DNA from: an uncultured Candidatus Melainabacteria bacterium
GTDB lineage: Bacteria; Cyanobacteriota; Vampirovibrionia; Gastranaerophilales; Gastranaerophilaceae
Length of the DNA: 64,000 nt
Direction: 5' to 3'
Assembly: GCA_934728585.1 (NCBI GenBank)
Contig: CAKVDZ010000006.1
Span: forward strand, 1 to 64,000
The notes under the pieces were generated by a model. That model was not told the DNA's origin. It saw only the letters and a program-made list of their open reading frames with translations, and ran no database searches. Made by a program: the position numbers and the translations under genes. Position 1 is the stretch's first letter. The number at the start of each line of letters is the position of its first letter. This document shows, one piece after another, positions 16,871 through 25,010 of this stretch.

Positions 16871-19348
16871 ATGAATAAAGAATATTTTCCACAAGAAATT
16901 GAAAAGAAATGGCAAAAATATTGGGAAGACAATCACACATTTCATGTAGATGATAACAGTGAAAAACCTAAATATTATGCCCTTTCAATGTTCCCATATC
17001 CAAGCGGAAAGCTTCACATGGGACACGTTAGAAATTACACAATTACAGACGTAATTGCACGTTTTAAAAAGGCACAAGGTTACAATGTACTTCACCCAAT
17101 GGGTTGGGATAGTTTTGGTTTACCAGCAGAAAATGCTGCGATGAAACACGGTGCTAATCCTGAAACTTGGACAGATGAAAATATTGCATACATGACAAAA
17201 CAACTTAAAATGTTGGGACTATCTTACGATTGGGATAGAGAAGTTGCAACTTGCAAACCTGATTATTACAAATGGACTCAATGGTTGTTTTTACAACTTT
17301 ACAAAAAAGGTTTAGCTTATAAAAAAGAAGCTGCTGTAAACTGGTGCAACGAATGTGGTACAGTTCTTGCAAACGAACAAGTTATTGATGGCAAATGCTG
17401 GAGATGCGATAGTGTTGTAGAAAAGAAATATTTATCACAATGGTTCTTAAAAATTACAGATTACGCAGATAGACTTCTTAAAGACCTAGATAAACTTGAC
17501 GGTTGGGGCGATAACGTTAAAACTATGCAAGCAAATTGGATTGGCAAATCTCAAGGTGCAATCTTGAAATTTAAAGTTGCAGAAAAAGATATGGAAATTC
17601 CAGTTTATACAACTCGTCCTGATACAGCATTCGGTATTACATACCTTGTTGTAGCACCTGAATATAAAGATATTGAAGCACTTACAACAGACGAAAATAA
17701 ACACGCAGTTGAAGAATACAGAGCAAATGCTCGTAAATTAACTGAAATTGAAAGACTTTCTACTGATAGAGTTAAAACAGGTGTTCCTTTAGGAACTCAC
17801 GCGATTAATCCATTTACAGGTGAAAAATTCCCTCTATGGACTGCTGATTATGCTTTAGTAGAATACGGTACAGGAGCTGTTATGGCGGTTCCAACTCACG
17901 ATGAACGTGATTTTGCGTTTGCTAAAAAATATAACTTACCTATGAAAGTTGTTATTTCACCAAAGGACAGTGAACTAAACGTTGATGAAATGACAAATGC
18001 TTACACTGATGAGGGTGTAATGGTAAATTCAGGCGAATTTAACGGAATGAGCAACGTTGACGCTAAAAAAGCAATCACTCAATTTGCTGTAGACAGTGGT
18101 TTTGGTGAATTTAAAACTCAATTCAGACTTCGTGACTGGTTAGTTTCACGTCAAAGATATTGGGGCGCTCCAATTCCTGTTGTATACTGTGACAAATGTG
18201 GTATTCAACCTGTTCCAGAAGATCAACTTCCAGTATTGTTACCAAAAGATGTTGATTTCTCAGTTGTAGGTAAATCACCAATTACAACATCAAAAACATT
18301 CAAAGACACTGTTTGCCCTGTATGTGGTGGACATGCTGTTAGAGAAACAGATACAATGGATACATTTATGTGTTCAAGCTGGTATTACATGCGTTATTCA
18401 GACCCTAAAAACTCTGAAAAATGCTTTGACAAAACGCTTGTTGACAAATGGTTACCAGTAGATCAATACGTTGGTGGTATTGAACACGCTATTTTACACT
18501 TGTTGTATTCAAGATTTTTCACAAAAGCCTTGCACGATTTAGGTCTTGTAGGCTTTGATGAACCTTTCAAAAACTTGTTAACTCAAGGTATGGTTTTAAA
18601 AGATGGTTCAAAAATGTCAAAATCTAAAGGTAACACTGTAGACCCAGATGAAATTTTTGAAAATTATGGTGCTGATACTGCAAGAACCTTTATTCTTTCT
18701 GATTCGCCTCCAGCAAGAGATTTTGACTGGTCAGATGCTGGTGTTGAGGGTTGTTACAAATTCCTGAACAGAGTTTGGAGAATGATTTCAACAAATCAAG
18801 ACAAAATTTCTCTTGATTACAAGGTACCTGAAACAAGAACAAAGGCTAATGATGATTTAGTTCGTATGGTTCATATCTCTATAAAAGGTATAACAAACGA
18901 CATTTCAAATGATTTCCAATTTAATACAGTAATCTCTAAGTACAGAGAATTGGCAAATTATATTTCTGACTGGGCAAATAAAGCTCAATGGAACGACGAG
19001 GACAAGAATGTATTTAGCTTTGCAGTATTAAGCTTAATTAAATTGATGTCGCCTGTTGCAGTTCACATGACAGAAGAAATTTGGTCATCATTAGGCGCAA
19101 AAACTTCTATTCACGATGAAAAATGGTGTGAATATGATGAAAACCTTGCAAAAGCAAGTTCTATCACACTTGTTGTTCAAATTAATGGCAAAGTTCGTGA
19201 CAAAATTGAAGTTGACGAATCATTAGACCAAGAGGAATTGAAAAAAATTGCTCTTGAAAGTCAAAAGGTTAAAGACGCGACTGCAGACAAACAAGTTGTT
19301 AAGGTTATCGTTGTACCTAAAAAATTAGTAAATATCGTTGTGAAATAA
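16871..19348 (+). CDS. leuS: leucyl-tRNA synthetase
   Basis: 825 residues, normal for bacterial LeuRS. It has the class I signature HMGH (49-52) within KLHMGHVRNYT, the editing (CP1) domain in the middle, zinc-type Cys pairs around residue 155 (CNECG, CWRCD) and 440 (CDKCG, CPVCGG), and KMSKS (581-585). The C-terminal anticodon-binding and extension domains are present. It charges tRNA-Leu in the cytoplasm. An AAGGAG sequence precedes the ATG, and an extended -10 (TGG-TAAAAT, 16826-16834) lies about 35 nt upstream of it. It is a single gene ended by a perfect 15-bp terminator. Confidence 0.98.
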   Translation: MNKEYFPQEIEKKWQKYWEDNHTFHVDDNSEKPKYYALSMFPYPSGKLHMGHVRNYTITDVIARFKKAQGYNVLHPMGWDSFGLPAENAAMKHGANPETWTDENIAYMTKQLKMLGLSYDWDREVATCKPDYYKWTQWLFLQLYKKGLAYKKEAAVNWCNECGTVLANEQVIDGKCWRCDSVVEKKYLSQWFLKITDYADRLLKDLDKLDGWGDNVKTMQANWIGKSQGAILKFKVAEKDMEIPVYTTRPDTAFGITYLVVAPEYKDIEALTTDENKHAVEEYRANARKLTEIERLSTDRVKTGVPLGTHAINPFTGEKFPLWTADYALVEYGTGAVMAVPTHDERDFAFAKKYNLPMKVVISPKDSELNVDEMTNAYTDEGVMVNSGEFNGMSNVDAKKAITQFAVDSGFGEFKTQFRLRDWLVSRQRYWGAPIPVVYCDKCGIQPVPEDQLPVLLPKDVDFSVVGKSPITTSKTFKDTVCPVCGGHAVRETDTMDTFMCSSWYYMRYSDPKNSEKCFDKTLVDKWLPVDQYVGGIEHAILHLLYSRFFTKALHDLGLVGFDEPFKNLLTQGMVLKDGSKMSKSKGNTVDPDEIFENYGADTARTFILSDSPPARDFDWSDAGVEGCYKFLNRVWRMISTNQDKISLDYKVPETRTKANDDLVRMVHISIKGITNDISNDFQFNTVISKYRELANYISDWANKAQWNDEDKNVFSFAVLSLIKLMSPVAVHMTEEIWSSLGAKTSIHDEKWCEYDENLAKASSITLVVQINGKVRDKIEVDESLDQEELKKIALESQKVKDATADKQVVKVIVVPKKLVNIVVK

Positions 19349-19365
19349 CGATTTTTATAAGCTTT

Positions 19366-19402
19366 AAGACCGAAATTTATTTACATAAATTTCGGTCTTT
19401 TA
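19366..19402 (+). terminator. intrinsic terminator after leuS
   Basis: AAGACCGAAATTTAT pairs perfectly with ATAAATTTCGGTCTT around a 4-nt loop, then TTTATTTT. Confidence 0.92.
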
Positions 19403-19456
19403 TTTTCAATTATGTTTGTGCTATATTTAAGTAAAGATTTAAAAAAGGGAATATAA

Positions 19457-20467
19457 ATGGGATTAACAACATATTTAGGAATAGACGTAGGATCAGTTAC
19501 AACAAAATTAGCTCTTGTAGATGAAAATGGTAAATATGTAGATAGCTACATGCTAAGAACAGCTGGTAAACCAGTAATGGCGGTTCAAAAAGGTTTAAAC
19601 CAATTAAAATCACAAGCAACTCAAGAGTACGATGTTAAAGGTGTTGGTACAACGGGTTCTGGACGTAACTTGGCAGGTGCTTTAGTTGGTGCAGATATTA
19701 TCAAAAACGAAATTACAGCTCACGCAGTTGCTGCAAGTATTAATATTCCTGGAGTTCAAACAATTCTTGAAATTGGTGGACAAGATAGTAAAATTATCAT
19801 TTTGCGTGACGGTATTGTAACAGACTTTGCGATGAACACAGTTTGTGCAGCTGGTACGGGTAGTTTCTTAGATCACCAAGCACAAAGATTGAATGTTCCT
19901 ATTGAAGAATTTGGTGATACAGCATTAAAATCTACAAATCCTGCTCGTATTGCTGGTCGTTGTGGTGTATTCGCAGAAAGTGACTTGATCCACAAACAAC
20001 AATTAGGATACCCTGTAGAAGATTTATTATATGGTTTATGCCAAGCTCTAGTTAGAAATTACCTTGCAAACTTAGCTTTAGGAAAAGATTTATTGCCTAC
20101 AATTTCATTCCAAGGCGGTGTTGCAACTAACAAAGGTATGGTTAAAGCGTTTGAAGAAACATTAGGTACTTCAATTGTAGTTCCAGACCACCATCAAACA
20201 ATGGGTGCAATTGGTGCGGCTTTGTTAGCTATGGAAAACCACCAATATACAAATAAAGAAACAACATTTAGAGGTTGGGAAGTTGGTGATATGCACTTTG
20301 CATCAATTACTTGTGATTGTAACGGTTGCTCTAACCAATGTGAAGTTATTACAATTGTTGAAGGTTTAGATGAACATAACCACCCTCATTATGAAAATAT
20401 TAAAGATATTCAAGGTAATATTATCGCTCGTTGGGGCGGTACTTGCGGACGTTGGGATATCGCTTAA
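19457..20467 (+). CDS. BadF/BadG/BcrA/HgdC-type ATPase (acyl-CoA dehydratase activase-like)
   Basis: 336 residues of the ASKHA fold: GIDVGSVTTK (8-17), EIGGQDSK (105-112) and GTTGSGR. Cys130 (NTVCAAGTG) and Cys169 (GRCGVFAESD) match the two cysteines that hold the bridging [4Fe-4S] cluster in the HgdC dimer, which uses ATP to inject electrons into 2-hydroxyacyl-CoA dehydratases or related reductases. It is longer than HgdC (about 260) by a C-terminal extension with Cys286, 288, 291, 295 and 330, a possible further metal site. No dehydratase subunit is in the window, so the partner enzyme is unknown. An AAGGGA sequence precedes the ATG. The next gene starts 8 bp after the stop. Confidence 0.85.
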   Translation: MGLTTYLGIDVGSVTTKLALVDENGKYVDSYMLRTAGKPVMAVQKGLNQLKSQATQEYDVKGVGTTGSGRNLAGALVGADIIKNEITAHAVAASINIPGVQTILEIGGQDSKIIILRDGIVTDFAMNTVCAAGTGSFLDHQAQRLNVPIEEFGDTALKSTNPARIAGRCGVFAESDLIHKQQLGYPVEDLLYGLCQALVRNYLANLALGKDLLPTISFQGGVATNKGMVKAFEETLGTSIVVPDHHQTMGAIGAALLAMENHQYTNKETTFRGWEVGDMHFASITCDCNGCSNQCEVITIVEGLDEHNHPHYENIKDIQGNIIARWGGTCGRWDIA

Positions 20468-20475
20468 ATTAGATT

Positions 20476-21489
20476 ATGAACCAAAGTCCTGAAAGTCAAT
20501 TTAAAAAATTCCTAATTATCATCGTCGTTGTTGTGACGGTGATAATTTATGCAATTGTAAAACCTGACTTTTTCAGTAATTTAAAACAATCTGGTGTTTT
20601 AAAATTATCTTCTCAAAAGCCTTGGGTAGAACAGTTTGACGAAGACGAGGAACTTGATGATGTTGATGTTGAGTTGTCTTTTCCTGAAAACGAATTTAAA
20701 AAAGAAGATTCTGAAAATCCTTTCAGTTTAGATTTTGGTAAAGAAGATGAAGATGAATTCTGGGTTACAGGCAGTGTTCCTGTTAATCCAATGAGTGATT
20801 TAAACAATAAAACAAAGGCCGAAATTTTTGCTCAAAGAAAACTTTTTGTTGAAAATACAATTTTCAAAAATAGAAATTATAAACCGTCAGTTGAAGTTTT
20901 TAGCCAAATAGCGGATAACAAGCCTTGGTTAGGTATAGAGGCTTTGGCTTGTTATGGCAAAGGTCCAAATGCTAACAAGGGTTTGTCAGAAGAAAGCAGA
21001 TATATTAACAATCCGACTGTACTTGTGGGTTTAGATAGAGTAAGTTTTGATGAAAAGCCTAAATCTCAATGCTCTCCAGCAGATTATTTAATGCCTGTTA
21101 AAATAAATTACTCAAAAGATGAAAATACGATAAAAGTAATATTTGAAACATCTAGTTATAAAGGTTCTTTAGGCTCTGATTTCTTGCTTAAAGGCTTGAA
21201 TGCGCGTGACTTAGGGTTTAAGTATGCTTATGCGGATAAATTAAACAATATTGCTTTTATTCAGGATAAAAACAATGTTTCAACAAACCTTTATGCATTT
21301 CAAGATTTTATTCATTTAGGTACAGCTTGTGGGGTTAAAGGAGGTTGTAATAATGGTTCTCCAAACCAAAAAGAGCTACATTATATGGTTATGAGGTACC
21401 CTGCAACTATTCATCTTAAATTATGGAAGAAAATTCCTAAAAATACTGATGCAAAAGCAGATATTAATTATTTGATTATAATGCGATAG
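20476..21489 (+). CDS. membrane-anchored protein of unknown function
   Basis: 337 residues, not recognised. One N-terminal transmembrane segment (about 12-28, IIIVVVVTVIIYAIV) is followed by a very acidic stretch (about 52-90) and then a globular domain (about 110-337) with several cysteines, including ACGVKGGCNNG near residue 285. The topology suggests a short cytoplasmic tail and a periplasmic domain. It is 8 bp downstream of the activase gene and 32 bp upstream of plsY, so it is probably co-transcribed with both. No Shine-Dalgarno sequence is visible at its ATG. The pairing with the activase may only reflect operon layout. Confidence 0.6.
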   Translation: MNQSPESQFKKFLIIIVVVVTVIIYAIVKPDFFSNLKQSGVLKLSSQKPWVEQFDEDEELDDVDVELSFPENEFKKEDSENPFSLDFGKEDEDEFWVTGSVPVNPMSDLNNKTKAEIFAQRKLFVENTIFKNRNYKPSVEVFSQIADNKPWLGIEALACYGKGPNANKGLSEESRYINNPTVLVGLDRVSFDEKPKSQCSPADYLMPVKINYSKDENTIKVIFETSSYKGSLGSDFLLKGLNARDLGFKYAYADKLNNIAFIQDKNNVSTNLYAFQDFIHLGTACGVKGGCNNGSPNQKELHYMVMRYPATIHLKLWKKIPKNTDAKADINYLIIMR

Positions 21490-21521
21490 TATTATATAAT
21501 TGATTTCAAAGGAGAAATAAA

Positions 21522-22160
21522 ATGAAATTATTTGGATTTACAATAGAAATAATGGCTTGGTTATATATGGTTGGTATTGTATTTATTATATCTTACCTAA
21601 TAGGCTCAATACCTACAGGATACCTTATTGTTAAGGCAAAAACTGGCAAAGATATTAGAGAAATTGGTTCAGGTTCAACTGGTGCAACAAACGTAAAAAG
21701 AGTTTTGGGCACTCCATATTTCTTTATTGTAATGCTTTTAGATGCAATCAAAGGTATGGTTCCAGTAATTTTAGCAACTTTGTTTGTTGTATATAAAGCA
21801 GAGCTTGGTATTCCACCCGTTATTGCATCAATTGGTGTGATTTTGGGTCACAGTAAACCACTCTTCTTAGCATTTCATGGAGGAAAATCAGTGGCAACTG
21901 GTGTCGGTACAATTTTAGCATTAAATGTATTTGTAGGACTTATTACTGCGGTTATTTGGGGTGTGATTACATATACTTCAAAATATGTTTCTTTAGGTTC
22001 AATTATTGCAGTGCTTTTCGCTCCTGTTTTAATGTTTTTGTTTCACCAACCTATTGCATACGTTGTTTACTGCGCTATAGGTGCTGTTTACATTATTTAT
22101 TTGCATAGAGAAAATATTAAAAGACTTTTAAAAGGTGAAGAAAATAAAGTTAGAAATTAA
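21522..22160 (+). CDS. plsY: glycerol-3-phosphate acyltransferase PlsY
   Basis: 212 residues with five or so hydrophobic segments and the three PlsY motifs: SYLIGSIPTGY with the GSGSTGATN loop (about residues 48-58), the GH-x-K motif (ILGHSKPLF), and FHGGKSVATG. PlsY acylates glycerol-3-phosphate from acyl-phosphate at the inner membrane, the first step of phospholipid synthesis in most bacteria. A GGAGA sequence precedes the ATG. It is the third gene in a run of closely spaced plus-strand genes. Confidence 0.95.
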   Translation: MKLFGFTIEIMAWLYMVGIVFIISYLIGSIPTGYLIVKAKTGKDIREIGSGSTGATNVKRVLGTPYFFIVMLLDAIKGMVPVILATLFVVYKAELGIPPVIASIGVILGHSKPLFLAFHGGKSVATGVGTILALNVFVGLITAVIWGVITYTSKYVSLGSIIAVLFAPVLMFLFHQPIAYVVYCAIGAVYIIYLHRENIKRLLKGEENKVRN

Positions 22161-22180
22161 TTTTTCACTTACTTAAATGA

Positions 22181-22214
22181 TTGTCTTTAAAGAAAAAATT
22201 ATTAAAATAATAGT
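22181..22214 (+). promoter_or_regulatory. probable leaderless promoter of the 22215 gene
   Basis: TTGTCT (22181-22186), 16-nt spacer, TAAAAT (22203-22208), then exactly 6 nt to the ATG. No Shine-Dalgarno sequence is present. Confidence 0.5.
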
Positions 22215-22775
22215 ATGAAAAAACTATTATCAATTTTGACAATTTTCTTGGTATCAATTTCGCAAGCGTACGCGGATATTGATTATCAACGTATATATGC
22301 TGGTCTAGAACCTGCGAATTTCTCTTATATTCATGGTATTGATCCAGATCAATACTATGATAACCAACATTATGCATGGTCGCCATATCCGCTTTTTAGG
22401 CTTAATTCAGAAGTTTATTTTAAAAATACAAAAATTGCCCCTGGGTATTATCTTTTAACTCCACGTGAACACGATGGAAAATGGTATATTTTGTTTAAAG
22501 AAAATGGACTTGTAAAAGCAACAATACCTTGTTATAACGATGAAATTGTTCCGCAAGTTTTTTATGAACAAAACTTGCCAAAAGAAAAATTGACACCAAC
22601 TCAAAAAATTCATATTGGATTTGTAAACGCAGTGGGTCACTTCAATTCTGGAAAACGAAGAAAAGCTCCGCAAACATATCTTGAAGTCGAAGATTTGGAT
22701 AACGATTTTGTTTCAATGGTCATTTATTACGGTGCAAGGAGATATTATATTCTATTGCGTTCTAAAATGTTATAA
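22215..22775 (+). CDS. secreted protein of unknown function
   Basis: 186 residues. The first 20 (MKKLLSILTIFLVSISQAYA) form a Sec signal peptide with an AYA-type cleavage site, so the product should be periplasmic or outer-membrane. The mature part has an aromatic-rich composition (YYD, YAWSPYPLF, YYGARRYY) and no cysteine-rich or catalytic motif I can name. The start codon lacks a Shine-Dalgarno sequence but has a -10 hexamer 6 nt upstream, so transcription is probably leaderless and independent of plsY. A very strong terminator follows at once. Confidence 0.65.
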   Translation: MKKLLSILTIFLVSISQAYADIDYQRIYAGLEPANFSYIHGIDPDQYYDNQHYAWSPYPLFRLNSEVYFKNTKIAPGYYLLTPREHDGKWYILFKENGLVKATIPCYNDEIVPQVFYEQNLPKEKLTPTQKIHIGFVNAVGHFNSGKRRKAPQTYLEVEDLDNDFVSMVIYYGARRYYILLRSKML

Positions 22776-22776
22776 T

Positions 22777-22810
22777 AAAAGGCGCGCGGTGATTTCACCG
22801 CGCGCCTTTT
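22777..22810 (+). terminator. strong intrinsic terminator
   Basis: A4-GGCGCGCGGTGA pairs with TCACCGCGCGCC-T4 (16 bp) around a 2-nt loop, directly after the stop codon. Confidence 0.9.
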
Positions 22811-22819
22811 ATTATTTTT

Positions 22820-22959
22820 GCTTCACATCGGCTGACGCAGTGTTGCTCCTGTGGTACTCGGACGTTGTCCTGCGTTCCTACGTCGCTAATGTTATGTTTC
22901 GCAACTGCTCTGCCGACTCAACGTCGCCATGCGCGTTGCTTCACATCGGCTGACGCACT
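22820..22959. repeat. GC-rich interspersed repeat, copy R4 (118-bp unit)
   Basis: One full unit of 118 bp and the start of a second: GCTTCACATCGGCTGACGCA occurs at 22820 and again at 22938. The unit is nearly identical to the one in R3. It ends 1 bp from the stop codon of the minus-strand gene at 22961. Confidence 0.85.
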
Positions 22960-22960
22960 C

Positions 22961-23341
22961 TTATTCAAGACCTTCGTCGTCTTCTTTAATTTTATCGATA
23001 ACCATTTTAGCCATTTCTTTAGCAATAACATTTTGAGTTGCTTCTGGACAATTTTGTAACATTGTCATAGCTGTTTTAAGAGTTCCATCGATATCGTACC
23101 AACGACCGTTTCTAGAGTCACTTTGACCTGATTGAACTGCTGAAATAACATCTTCAACTGATTCATATTTATCGTTTTCAATGTTGTGTTCGATAATAAT
23201 TTTAATCAAGTTAAGAGCAATTCTAATTTGAGTATCATCATCTGAATGTTCCAAAGTGTTCATCGCTTGTGATAATACAGGGTCTTTATCATACCAACGG
23301 CGATGTTGATTTGAATATTCTTCTTTCATGTTTTCTTCCAT
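22961..23341 (-). CDS. small protein with internal duplication, function unknown
   Basis: 126 residues, soluble, mostly helical and acidic at the end. It contains two related repeats of about 42 residues: RRWYDKDPVLSQAMNTLE (from about residue 14) and GRWYDIDGTLKTAMTMLQ (from about 79). Each is followed by a short acidic or polar turn and an amphipathic helix (ALNLIKIII; AKEMAKMVI). No catalytic motif is visible. AAGGAGG before the ATG gives a confident start. It follows fixX by 22 bp on the same strand and is probably in the fixCX operon, which hints at, but does not show, a link to that redox system. Confidence 0.7.
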   Translation of the reverse strand: MEENMKEEYSNQHRRWYDKDPVLSQAMNTLEHSDDDTQIRIALNLIKIIIEHNIENDKYESVEDVISAVQSGQSDSRNGRWYDIDGTLKTAMTMLQNCPEATQNVIAKEMAKMVIDKIKEDDEGLE

Positions 23342-23363
23342 TTATATGCCTCCTTGTTAATTA

Positions 23364-23639
23364 TTAGCCTTGTTTGAAAGTTACACCCTTGTTGCCTTTT
23401 GGGTATTCCCATTTTATACCTTGGTGTTCGCAAGCAATTCTGCAAGCTCCACATTCTAAGCAATTTTCGTAATTTACAGTTAATGTTTTTGTATTTTCGT
23501 CATATTGCCAAACATTTGCAGGACACACAAAAGTGCATGCTTTGCTTTTACAATTGTCGCATTTTTCTAGGTCAGGTGTCAAGTGCGAAACATTATCACT
23601 TACATATTTTACTGTAAATAATTTGTCATCAAGGCTCAT
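23364..23639 (-). CDS. fixX: ferredoxin-like protein FixX
   Basis: About 91 residues. It has CDNCKSKACTFVCP and CLECGACRIACEH, the two cysteine groups of the FixX-type ferredoxin, with GIKWEYP at the C-terminus typical of the family. FixX accepts electrons from FixC. GGGAGG 7 nt before ATG 23639 decides the start, which overlaps the fixC stop codon (ATGA), so translation is coupled. The electron-bifurcating flavoprotein subunits FixA and FixB are not in the window. Confidence 0.92.
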   Translation of the reverse strand: MSLDDKLFTVKYVSDNVSHLTPDLEKCDNCKSKACTFVCPANVWQYDENTKTLTVNYENCLECGACRIACEHQGIKWEYPKGNKGVTFKQG

Positions 23640-24931
23640 TTTAAAACCTCCCAAAGTAGCTTCAACACTGAAAATCCGTCTTTGAAAATTTCAGAAAAAC
23701 TTCTTTCTGTAAAAAATTCTTTTATGAAGTTTCTAAACTTATTTCGTTTCGGAATACTATCAACTGTGGTAAACATTTCAAAAAATGAATTAATTTTTTC
23801 TATATAATACCCTGTAAATGACTCACGTCGCTTGTGCATTACTGGCATAAGGCTTTTGTAGCTTGCCAAATCTTTCATAATAAATGAGTTTTCTAATTTT
23901 TTGTTGTAAAGTTTTAGGCTGTTTTCAGAAAAATCGTTTTTATCAATAGCGTGAATTGCTGTTTCGCCAGCAAATTTTCCGCTCAACATTGCAAGGTTTG
24001 TACCCTCCCAATGCAAGTTATTTACTAACATTCCAGCATCGCCAACAACCATAACACCGTTGCCATAAAGCTTTGGTAATTTGTTGTAACCTCCCTCTGG
24101 AATAAGGTGAGCAGAATATTCTAACAATTCGCCATCTTTGATTAAAGGCGCAATTGCTGGGTGTTCTTTTAATTTATCTAAAAGCTCGTAAGGTCTAATT
24201 TGATGTTCAGTAAGTTCATCTAAAGTTATGCCCAAACCGATTGTTACGGAGTTTTTGTTTGTATACATATAGCCCATACCTAGCATTTTATTCATTGGAT
24301 AACCAATTATTTCTGTAACACAGCCCTCATTGGAAGTTAAATTAAATCTTTCGTTGATTACTTCTGGAGCAAGTTTCATAACTTCTTTTACCCCAATAGC
24401 TACATCTTGAGAAGTTATGTTTTCTCTAAGTCCGATTTGTTTTGCAAGTAATGAATTTACGCCGTCTGCAAGAATTACGATATCTGCGTAATATTTTTCC
24501 AATTCAGTTTTTACGCCTATAACTTTATTGTTTTTTTTGATTAATTCTTTTACAACAGTTTCTGTAACCAAGATAACGCCTGCTTTTTGAGCTTCTTCGG
24601 CTATCCAGCGGTCAAATTTACCTCGAATGACAGTATAACTATTTGATACCTCCTTATCGCTAGAATGTGCAATTGTAGTAGCATCTGTATCAGTCAAAAG
24701 GATATATTTATGTTTTGTATTGTTTCTTTCAAGAGGTGCTTCTTGTTCAAAATTTGGGAAAATTTCTTTTGTCGGTTGTGTGTAAATTGCGCCACCGAAA
24801 ACGTTTTTACTACCGCAATATGAACCTCGTTCAATAACGATAACCTCTTTACCTGCACGCGCAAGCGTAATCCCTGCAGATATACCTGCTGGACCCCCTC
24901 CGACTATAATTACCTGTGTTTTATTTTCCAT
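23636..24931 (-). CDS. fixC: FixC-type electron transfer flavoprotein oxidoreductase
   Basis: 431 residues. It has the N-terminal FAD dinucleotide fold (IIVGGGPAGISAG), the KNVFGGAIY loop, GKFDRW, and a VVGDAGMLVNN motif near residue 285, all typical of FixC and ETF-quinone oxidoreductases. FixC passes electrons between the FixAB flavoproteins, FixX and a quinone or low-potential acceptor. The start at 24931 is preferred over the in-frame 25081 because the shorter form begins directly at the FAD fold. It has no Shine-Dalgarno sequence but a textbook promoter (TTTACA-17-TATAAT) whose -10 ends 6 nt before the ATG, so the mRNA is probably leaderless. Confidence 0.92.
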   Translation of the reverse strand: MENKTQVIIVGGGPAGISAGITLARAGKEVIVIERGSYCGSKNVFGGAIYTQPTKEIFPNFEQEAPLERNNTKHKYILLTDTDATTIAHSSDKEVSNSYTVIRGKFDRWIAEEAQKAGVILVTETVVKELIKKNNKVIGVKTELEKYYADIVILADGVNSLLAKQIGLRENITSQDVAIGVKEVMKLAPEVINERFNLTSNEGCVTEIIGYPMNKMLGMGYMYTNKNSVTIGLGITLDELTEHQIRPYELLDKLKEHPAIAPLIKDGELLEYSAHLIPEGGYNKLPKLYGNGVMVVGDAGMLVNNLHWEGTNLAMLSGKFAGETAIHAIDKNDFSENSLKLYNKKLENSFIMKDLASYKSLMPVMHKRRESFTGYYIEKINSFFEMFTTVDSIPKRNKFRNFIKEFFTERSFSEIFKDGFSVLKLLWEVLK

Positions 24932-24966
24932 AACAATATTATACGTTTTTCTTAGATATTTGTAAA
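24932..24966 (-). promoter_or_regulatory. leaderless promoter of fixCX
   Basis: On the minus strand: TTTACA (24961-24966), 17-nt spacer, TATAAT (24938-24943), ATTGTT, ATG. Expected transcription start is at or within a base or two of the A of the start codon. Confidence 0.75.
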
Positions 24967-25010
24967 TAATATAAATAGACAAATTGTCTGTTTTGTGCTT
25001 TATTAAAGTT

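Noticed and set aside
22681..23059. Plus-strand frames of 64-90 codons
   Set aside because: They run through the terminator and repeat R4 and share the repeat-encoded peptide of the R3 frame, so they are repeat by-products.
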